Source of the DNA: Nitrospirota bacterium
GTDB taxonomy: Bacteria > Nitrospinota > Nitrospinia > Nitrospinales > VA-1
Length of the DNA stretch: 5,952 nt
Reading direction: 5' to 3'
NCBI GenBank assembly: GCA_003235465.1
Contig: QJWD01000373.1
Location: 1 to 5,952, forward strand
The position numbers and the translations under genes are program-made. How positions within the stretch are numbered: position 1 is the stretch's first letter; each line of letters starts with the position of its first letter. This document shows, one piece after another, positions 1 to 4,912 of this stretch. The notes beneath the pieces are model-generated. The model ran no database searches. It was not told the origin of the DNA and saw only the letters and a list, made by a program, of their open reading frames with translations.

Positions 1-1237
1 GGTCGGCACCTGGCCCGAGCTTGTTCGTGAAATCCTCGATCTCGACAAACCCGTCGCGCTCCTTGAACGCCTTCACCGGCACGCGCTCGGCCTTGCCATC
101 CGCCATGATGTACACGACGGTGCCCTGTTCGGTGATCACCAGCGCCACCGAGGGCACGTGCAGCACATTCCTGCGCGTGTCGAAATCGAGCTTCGCTTCC
201 AGCGTCAGGCCCGGAAAGAGCACCGGGTCGGGCTTCGGCAGGTCGACCTGCACGCGGATATTGCCTGAGTAGATGTTAGCGTCGGGAATCACCCGGATGC
301 GTTTTGCAAGTTCGCTCCCCTGCGTGAAGCTGAGGCCGAGTTCCCGCACCAGGAATTCGCCCTTCTTGATGCGGCCCAGCTTGCCGCGATAGCTCTGCGG
401 AATCTCCAGCACCGCCTTCAGCCTGGCCGAGCCGATCATCTCGACGATGGGCGCGCCGGCGGCGGCGAAGCCGCCGCGGTCGATTTTCTTCGAAACGATC
501 ACGCCGTTGAACGGCGCGAGGATGCGGGCCTTCAGCAGGTTGAGCCGCGCCACGTCCAGGCTTTTTTCGGCGCTCTCCACCCGTGCCTTGATCTGCGCGA
601 TATCCTCATCGCGCGAGCGGGCGGCGCCGGCCAGCGCCGCGCGGCTCGACGTCAGAGCCTCCTTGGCCTGGTTGACGCGGTCGCGCGCGGCATCGAGTTC
701 CGATTCGGCGATGAAGCCTCCGGCCACCAGCCCAAGCGCGCGGTCGAGCTCCTTGAGCGACAAATCCAGCCGGCTCTCGTCGGCCTTGACCTGGGCTTCG
801 AGTTTTTCCTTATCCTCGGGTCTTAGGCCCTGAAGGGCCTTGTCGAATTCCGTCTGGGCCACCGCCAGTTCGGCGGCCAGGCGGTCGACCTCGAGCTGGT
901 ATTCGCGCGCGTCGATTTCGGCGATCAGGTCGCCCGCCCGCACCCGCGTCCCTTCTTCCACGGGCAGGCGCGTCACCTGGCCCCGGATCTCGGCGTTGAT
1001 GAGCACGCGCTCATCGGCCTGTAGGTTGCCGACGGCGCGCACCTGGTCGACCACGTCCAGGCGCACCGTCTTGCCGATTTCCACCGGCAGCGACAACTTG
1101 CGCTTGGGCGCGCCCTTAGCGGCGTCTTCTTCGGCCTTCCGACATGCTGTAAGCGCGCCCGTGGCCAACGGCAACAACGCGGCAAAAAGCACGCACAGGC
1201 GGAACAACCGTTTTCTGGTATAATTCACGGCAATCAT
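1..1237 (-). CDS. RND-type efflux periplasmic adaptor (membrane fusion) lipoprotein, 3'-truncated
   Basis: The reading frame is open from an ATG at 1237 to the left edge of the window: 412 residues are visible and the C-terminus is missing. It begins with basic residues (RKRLFR), a hydrophobic stretch and a lipobox L-T-A-C with Cys32, so the mature protein should be an inner-membrane-anchored periplasmic lipoprotein. Residues about 75-120 form the first lipoyl half (INAEIRGQV, then PVEEGTRVRAGDLI). Residues about 120-235 are charged and helical, as in the coiled-coil hairpin that contacts the outer-membrane channel. Residues 238-268 form the second lipoyl half (ARILAPFNGVIVSKK). The beta-barrel region follows, with FPGLTLEAKL at 341-350 and VPSVAL at 361-366. 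Adaptors of this family link an inner-membrane RND or ABC pump to a TolC-like channel. The pump gene is probably next, beyond base 1. The substrate cannot be told. GTG at codon 4 is an alternative start, better spaced from the GGGA at 1239-1242. Confidence 0.88.
   Translation of the reverse strand, partial: MIAVNYTRKRLFRLCVLFAALLPLATGALTACRKAEEDAAKGAPKRKLSLPVEIGKTVRLDVVDQVRAVGNLQADERVLINAEIRGQVTRLPVEEGTRVRAGDLIAEIDAREYQLEVDRLAAELAVAQTEFDKALQGLRPEDKEKLEAQVKADESRLDLSLKELDRALGLVAGGFIAESELDAARDRVNQAKEALTSSRAALAGAARSRDEDIAQIKARVESAEKSLDVARLNLLKARILAPFNGVIVSKKIDRGGFAAAGAPIVEMIGSARLKAVLEIPQSYRGKLGRIKKGEFLVRELGLSFTQGSELAKRIRVIPDANIYSGNIRVQVDLPKPDPVLFPGLTLEAKLDFDTRRNVLHVPSVALVITEQGTVVYIMADGKAERVPVKAFKERDGFVEIEDFTNKLGPGAD
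1216..1224 (+). promoter_or_regulatory. Candidate extended -10 promoter for the methyltransferase/acyl-CoA ligase unit
   Basis: TGGTATAAT on the plus strand is a full extended -10 element (TG, one base, TATAAT). No convincing -35 lies upstream, which extended -10 promoters can tolerate. Transcription would start near 1231, leaving a leader of about 70 bases before the ATG at 1301. The element lies inside the first codons of the oppositely oriented adaptor gene. A competing plus-strand candidate nearer the gene is TTGAGT (1251-1256), 16 bases, CATAAC (1273-1278). I cannot decide between them. Confidence 0.4.
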
Positions 1238-1251
1238 TTTCCCGGATGCAT
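1234..1251 (-). other. Possible five-codon leader reading frame overlapping the adaptor start
   Basis: On the minus strand an ATG at 1251 opens a frame reading Met-His-Pro-Gly-Lys and stops at a TGA (1236-1234). That stop overlaps the adaptor's ATG (1237-1235) in an ATGA arrangement. Such overlaps can couple translation, and the frame spans the purine-rich GGGAAA that lies very close to the adaptor start. A frame this short arises easily by chance, and no clear ribosome binding site precedes it. Confidence 0.15.
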
Positions 1252-1263
1252 TGAGTTTGCGCC

Positions 1264-1292
1264 ATTATGCACCATAACTCCCATAAATACAA
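1264..1292 (-). promoter_or_regulatory. Candidate sigma70-like promoter for the efflux adaptor gene
   Basis: Read on the minus strand, TTGTAT (1292-1287) and CATAAT (1269-1264) are separated by 17 bases. The -10 matches TATAAT at five of six positions; the -35 keeps only the TTG. Transcription would start near 1257, giving a leader of about 20 bases before the ATG at 1237. This is a visual match in an AT-richer island of a GC-rich sequence, so a chance match is possible. Confidence 0.4.
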
Positions 1293-1300
1293 ATAGATTC

Positions 1301-2221
1301 ATGACATCTTCCAGGCCCACCCGCTACCCCCTCGAGGGCTTCGACTACCGCCTGCTCGACAGCGGCGATTTTCAGAAGCTGGAGCAGTTCGGCCCGCACC
1401 GCTTCATCCGCCCGGCGCCGCAGGCCATCTGGCCGAGGACCCTGGCCGAGGCGGAGTGGCGAAACGCGGATGGGAAGTACGAATATTTCAAGGGCAAGGA
1501 ATCGGGCGGCGAATGGACCTTGTTCAGAAAGCTGCCGAGGGACGGCTGGCGGATCCAATTCGACGACCTCTGCTTTCTGGTGAAGCCCACCGGTTTCGGC
1601 CACATCGGCCTGTTCCCGGAGCAGGCGCTCAACTGGAACTGGATCACCGGCCAGATCGCCGCCTCGGGCCGCGCGAAAGACGTGAACGTGCTCAACATTT
1701 TCGGCTACACTGGCGCAAGCACGCTAGCCGCCGCCCGCGCCGGCGCGCAGGTCACGCACGTCGACGCCTCGAAAGGCTCGGTGACGTGGGCGAGAAGCAA
1801 CCTCGAACTTTCGGGCCTGGGCGATCGGCCGGTGCGCTGGATCGTCGACGATGTGATCAAGTTCCTCACCCGCGAGCACAAGCGCGGGAGAAAATACGAT
1901 GCGCTCATACTCGACCCGCCGTCGTTCGGCCGCGGGCCGCGCGGCGAGGTGTGGAAGATCGAGAACAAGCTCAGCGAACTGATGGAGCTATCGAAAAACA
2001 TCCTTTCCGATCATCCGCTGTGCCTGCTCCTGACCACCCATTCGCCGGGGTTTTCGGGGCTGACGATGAAAAACATGCTCCTCACCTACCTGGTGGGGGA
2101 CGGGACGGGTAGCCACGACACCGGAGAGATGTTCATTCACGACACCGCCTCGGGCCTCGACCTGCCCAACGGCTTTTACTCGCGCTGGTCGAGCCTGCCC
2201 GAGGCGCTCGAGCAGGCGTAA
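1301..2221 (+). CDS. Class I SAM-dependent methyltransferase, RlmI/RlmK-like (COG1092 type)
   Basis: The protein has 306 residues. The Rossmann-fold SAM-binding motif I is LNIFGYTGAS (131-140), with the acidic ribose-contacting residue probably D155 (THVDAS). A conserved DD pair at 183-184 precedes the DPPSFG motif at 205-210, which together with the following KIENKL region is typical of the RlmI/RlmK rRNA cytosine/guanine methyltransferase family. Upstream, GFGHIGLFPEQ (98-108) and the WNW after it are also typical of this family. E. coli RlmI has about 396 residues with an N-terminal PUA domain; here the region before the catalytic domain is only about 95 residues and I see no PUA domain. 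The substrate is therefore uncertain: RNA is the best guess. The ATG at 1301 is not preceded by a recognisable Shine-Dalgarno sequence (the upstream bases are AT-rich). The acyl-CoA ligase follows after 31 bases, suggesting one transcript. Confidence 0.85.
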   Translation: MTSSRPTRYPLEGFDYRLLDSGDFQKLEQFGPHRFIRPAPQAIWPRTLAEAEWRNADGKYEYFKGKESGGEWTLFRKLPRDGWRIQFDDLCFLVKPTGFGHIGLFPEQALNWNWITGQIAASGRAKDVNVLNIFGYTGASTLAAARAGAQVTHVDASKGSVTWARSNLELSGLGDRPVRWIVDDVIKFLTREHKRGRKYDALILDPPSFGRGPRGEVWKIENKLSELMELSKNILSDHPLCLLLTTHSPGFSGLTMKNMLLTYLVGDGTGSHDTGEMFIHDTASGLDLPNGFYSRWSSLPEALEQA

Positions 2222-2237
2222 ACTGCTATCCTGAAAC

Positions 2238-2243
2238 GGGAGG
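2238..2243 (+). promoter_or_regulatory. Ribosome binding site of the acyl-CoA ligase
   Basis: GGGAGG lies 9 bases upstream of the ATG at 2253, close to ideal spacing. It supports this start over later in-frame codons and supports independent translation initiation downstream of the methyltransferase. Confidence 0.7.
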
Positions 2244-2252
2244 CCCACTGAC

Positions 2253-3788
2253 ATGGCGCTTGAATTTTACAATCACATCAAACGGCACGCCGCCAAAACG
2301 CCGGACCACCCCGCCGTCATCGACGGCGAGACGACCCTCAGCTACCGCGAGCTGCTGGAACAGGTGGAGCGCTTCGCCGCCGGCCTGGACAGCCTCGGCC
2401 TCGAGGCGGGGAGCAAGCTTGGCCTGCTTCTGCTCAACCAGGTGGAATACCTGGTGGCGTATTTCGGCGCGCTCCTCAAGGGCCTGCCGGTGGTGCCGTT
2501 CAATTTTCTGCTGAACCCGCAGGACCTGGCCTTCATCGCCCAGGACGCGGGGGTGGATCTTGTCGTGGTCGATTCGGCGTTCGCCAAACCCGAGGCCGCG
2601 CCGCTGTTTGCCCTGTTTCGCCACAAGATCCTCGTCGGCGGCGCCGACGCCGGGGCGCTCGGCGAAAATACCGTCGGCTTCGAGGATTTCCTCGCCGCCC
2701 GGCCAAGAGAAGATGGGCGGAAGCCGCACAGGAAAGACCCCGCCGTGCCCAGCACCCTGTTGTACACCTCGGGCACCACGGCGCGGCCGAAGGGGGTGAT
2801 GCTCGACGAAAAGCAGTTCGACCTGAACGCCGAGGCGACGCTCACCCACCTCGACGTGAGCGCCGCCGACCGGGTGATCGTCGCCCTGCCCTTGTTCCAT
2901 TCGTTCGGCAACATCATGGCGCTGCTCGTGTTCCGCGTCGGCGGCACGCTCATTCTGCTCAAGCAGTTCCAGCCGAAGATGATCCTGTCCGCCATCGCCC
3001 GCCACCGCGCGACGATTTTGCCCATCGTGCCGACGATCTACAGCTTCCTCGTGCAGCTCCACGCGCGCGGCGGCTACGACGCCTCTTCGCTGCGCTTCTG
3101 TGTTTCCGGCGGCGCTTCCCTGCCCCGGGCCCTGCTCGCGAAAGTGGAGGAGACCCTGGGCGCGGCCGTGCTCGAAGGCTACGGCCTGACCGAGACGTCT
3201 CCCGTCATCGCGGTGAACACCTCGCGCGCGGGCAGCCGCCCCGGCTCGGTGGGCCCGGTGGTGCCTTTTGTGGAGGTCAAGATCGTCGACGAGGCGGGGG
3301 AAAGCCTGGGCCCGGACGAGGTCGGCGAGATTCTGGTGCGCGGGCCGACGGTGATGAAAGGCTACTGGCAGCGCCCGGAGGAGAACCGTGAAATCTTCGA
3401 CGAGGACGACTGGCTGAAAACCGGCGACCTCGGCCACGTCGATGCCCAGGGCCTCTTGTACATCTCCGCCGGCAGGAAGAAGGACATCATCATCCGCGCC
3501 GGCGAGAACGTGTCGCCGCTCGCCATCGAAAACGCGCTGATGAACCACCCGGCTCTCGCCGAGGCCGCCGTGGTGGGCCTGCCCGACGAGCGCGTCGGCG
3601 AGCGCGTGAAAGCCTGCGTGGTGCTGAAGGAAGGCGAAACCGCCGACCAGGCGGCGCTCCGCGAGCTGTGCATAAAGGAGCTGCCCGCGTTCATGATTCC
3701 CGATTTGTTCGAGTTCCACGACGCGCTGCCGAAAAACGCCACCGGCAAGGTGATGAAGAACGTGCTGCGCGAGGGCGGCAACGGCTGA
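2253..3788 (+). CDS. AMP-forming long-/medium-chain acyl-CoA ligase (FadD-like, ANL superfamily)
   Basis: At 511 residues this is full length for a bacterial acyl-CoA synthetase. It should activate a carboxylic acid with ATP to an acyl-adenylate and transfer it to CoA. All core motifs are present and intact: the P-loop LLYTSGTTARPKG (169-181), the A4 motif PLFHSFG around H216, the A5 motif YGLTET (310-315), the ATP-ribose-binding TGD (390-392), the hinge motif GRKKDIIIRAGENVSP (407-422), and PKNATGK (493-499), whose Lys499 is the expected adenylation lysine. There is no signal peptide or membrane segment, so it is cytoplasmic or peripheral. The fatty-acid class is my preference from overall resemblance; the precise chain length or an aryl substrate cannot be read from the sequence. 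It follows the methyltransferase in a likely two-gene unit and ends 6 bases from the oppositely oriented radical SAM gene. Confidence 0.92.
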   Translation: MALEFYNHIKRHAAKTPDHPAVIDGETTLSYRELLEQVERFAAGLDSLGLEAGSKLGLLLLNQVEYLVAYFGALLKGLPVVPFNFLLNPQDLAFIAQDAGVDLVVVDSAFAKPEAAPLFALFRHKILVGGADAGALGENTVGFEDFLAARPREDGRKPHRKDPAVPSTLLYTSGTTARPKGVMLDEKQFDLNAEATLTHLDVSAADRVIVALPLFHSFGNIMALLVFRVGGTLILLKQFQPKMILSAIARHRATILPIVPTIYSFLVQLHARGGYDASSLRFCVSGGASLPRALLAKVEETLGAAVLEGYGLTETSPVIAVNTSRAGSRPGSVGPVVPFVEVKIVDEAGESLGPDEVGEILVRGPTVMKGYWQRPEENREIFDEDDWLKTGDLGHVDAQGLLYISAGRKKDIIIRAGENVSPLAIENALMNHPALAEAAVVGLPDERVGERVKACVVLKEGETADQAALRELCIKELPAFMIPDLFEFHDALPKNATGKVMKNVLREGGNG

Positions 3789-3794
3789 GCTCGG

Positions 3795-4814
3795 CTAGCG
3801 GCAATAGGGAGGAACCCCCTCCTCCACCCATTCCCCCGCCCTGCCGGCCCTCTGGTTCGCCTTGTTTTTCTCGATGCCCTGGGCGATAAGCCGCCTCGAC
3901 GCTTCGAACTTCCTCTCGATTTCCTCCGGCGTGTCCACAAGCAGGTTGCCGAACAGGGGCTGGCATTTCAAGTTGCCGACGTCGCAGCACGGCGTCATGC
4001 CGCCGTCCTGCCTGACGGTGAGGATGTCGATGGCGCCGCGCGCCGCGGGGCATTCGATGAGGTAATGTTCGCGCGGGAACGGGGTCGCGTGCATGGCGCG
4101 CCGGCCCTCGCCGTCCACATCGAAGGCGGGCAAGAGGTTAATGCCGAAGGTGAACCCCGGCCCGCGCGCGAAGGCGGCGGTGTTGCCCATGTGTCTTGTG
4201 TAGGCGGCCTCGCTCGGGTTCGGCTCGGCGCGGATGAGGCCGGCGATTTTTTCCCGGTAGTCGCCCAGAAGCGCCGCCACCGGCTTAAGCGCGTCTCCGC
4301 GCGCGGAGAAAAATTCCAGCAACAGCTCGATCTGGCTTTTCAGGTGACCGACGTTTTCAAAGATCACGTTGACCAGCAGGCGGTCCTGCAAGGTCAGCAG
4401 TTCCTCGAGCAGCGGTTTCTGAAAACGCTCCCAGGCTGTCGGGTAGAGGGTGATGTCGATGCGCCCGCCGAGAGCGATGATTTCCTTCAGCCGCTTCCAG
4501 CGCCGGCTCTTGGGGGTGTTGATCTCGAGGTTGGTGTGCAGGCAGACGTTGGGCGTGACCTCGCGGAATATCCTGAAGATCTCCACGATGTGCGGGTTCT
4601 GGCTGGCCTCGCCGCCGGTGAGGTTGATCTCGTGCCCGGCGAGGGCGAAAAGGACGGGCACTTTGCGGATGGTGTCCGCCATGCGCCTCGCGGCCTCGGG
4701 AGGCAGGTGCCACTTGGCCTTGGGGATTTCCATCAGCGGTTCGTAGACGTGGCAGGTGACGCACTCGTCCCGCGTGTACCGGTTGCAGCTGGCTTCGACG
4801 AATATACTCAGCAT
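3795..4814 (-). CDS. Radical SAM protein with atypical C-x7-C-x2-C cluster motif and partial SPASM-like C-terminus
   Basis: The protein has 339 residues. Near the N-terminus Cys10, Cys18 and Cys21 (ASCNRYTRDECVTCHVYE) form C-x7-C-x2-C, a stretched form of the usual C-x3-C-x2-C motif that holds the SAM-binding 4Fe-4S cluster. The SAM-binding GGE follows at 67-69 (NLTGGEAS), and later beta/alpha segments fit a radical SAM barrel (CLHTNLEIN at 91-99, DITLYP at 120-125). The C-terminal part has Cys255, fifteen residues, Gly271, four residues, Cys276. This matches the first half of the SPASM pattern and is followed by a second Cys277, Cys284, a GNLL segment and a penultimate Cys338. The middle SPASM cysteines are absent, so at most one auxiliary cluster (a twitch-like domain) is likely. 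SPASM/twitch enzymes often modify peptides or proteins, but no precursor-peptide gene is visible nearby. The substrate is unknown. The ATG at 4814 has AAGGGG four bases upstream. Confidence 0.82.
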   Translation of the reverse strand: MLSIFVEASCNRYTRDECVTCHVYEPLMEIPKAKWHLPPEAARRMADTIRKVPVLFALAGHEINLTGGEASQNPHIVEIFRIFREVTPNVCLHTNLEINTPKSRRWKRLKEIIALGGRIDITLYPTAWERFQKPLLEELLTLQDRLLVNVIFENVGHLKSQIELLLEFFSARGDALKPVAALLGDYREKIAGLIRAEPNPSEAAYTRHMGNTAAFARGPGFTFGINLLPAFDVDGEGRRAMHATPFPREHYLIECPAARGAIDILTVRQDGGMTPCCDVGNLKCQPLFGNLLVDTPEEIERKFEASRRLIAQGIEKNKANQRAGRAGEWVEEGVPPYCR

Positions 4815-4818
4815 GATA

Positions 4819-4824
4819 CCCCTT
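4819..4824 (-). promoter_or_regulatory. Ribosome binding site of the radical SAM gene
   Basis: AAGGGG on the minus strand ends four bases before the ATG at 4814. The spacing is slightly short but usable. It supports a start that puts the cluster-binding cysteines within the first 21 residues. Confidence 0.5.
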
Positions 4825-4888
4825 TGCCAGGGCTAAGGAGGCGGGCGCACCCCTCTCGGCCTGCTACTCAATTATAGGCCCCTTTGCC
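4819..4888. repeat. 10-bp direct repeat flanking the radical SAM leader
   Basis: CCCCTTTGCC on the plus strand (GGCAAAGGGG on the minus strand) occurs at 4819-4828 and again at 4879-4888, with a repeat period of exactly 60 bases. The downstream copy contains the radical SAM ribosome binding site; the upstream copy touches the candidate -10 region. It may be a regulatory half-site pair or a chance recurrence in a GC-rich spacer. Confidence 0.5.
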
Positions 4889-4901
4889 CCATCGGCGGCA
4901 A
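4871..4901 (-). promoter_or_regulatory. Candidate promoter for the radical SAM gene
   Basis: The minus strand has a perfect TATAAT (4876-4871) in the spacer between the MidA-like gene and the radical SAM gene. The best -35-like sequence is TTGCCG (4901-4896), 19 bases away, which is weak and widely spaced. Transcription would start near 4864, giving a leader of about 50 bases. If real, the radical SAM gene can be expressed separately from the upstream gene. I see no hairpin-plus-T-tract terminator in this spacer. Confidence 0.4.
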
Positions 4902-4912
4902 CAGGGAATCGC

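Noticed and set aside
455..478. GGCGGC / GCCGCC inverted repeat
   Set aside because: It lies inside the adaptor coding sequence, encodes a Gly/Ala-rich lipoyl loop, and reflects codon bias and not a regulatory hairpin.
447..1223. Two plus-strand open frames (447-833 and 840-1223) opposite the efflux adaptor
   Set aside because: Their translations are Ser/Arg/Ala-rich without domains. The minus-strand frame is open across the whole region and encodes a lipobox, both lipoyl halves and the beta-barrel motifs.
1456..2112. 218-codon plus-strand frame within the methyltransferase in another phase
   Set aside because: Arg-rich out-of-frame reading of the methyltransferase, whose own frame has NIFGYTGAS and DPPSFG.
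2226..3719. 497-codon open frame on the minus strand, almost the full length of the acyl-CoA ligase
   Set aside because: It is antisense to a gene with all family motifs intact. Its translation is rich in His, Arg, Gln, Gly and Val with no recognisable domain. Long antisense frames are expected where codons are GC-biased at the third position.
3807..3825. Possible terminator hairpin GGAGG / CCTCC just after the ligase
   Set aside because: The stem is only about five base pairs, there is no following T tract, and it lies within the last codons of the radical SAM gene.
4065..4877. 270-codon plus-strand open frame opposite the radical SAM gene
   Set aside because: It is a shadow of the radical SAM gene with a low-complexity GC-biased translation and no motifs; the minus-strand frame has the radical SAM and SPASM-like patterns.
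4815..4912. Possible precursor-peptide gene for the radical SAM enzyme in the upstream spacer
   Set aside because: The only ATG-initiated minus-strand frame there reads six codons before a stop. No peptide-sized gene fits, so a RiPP cluster is not supported by this window.
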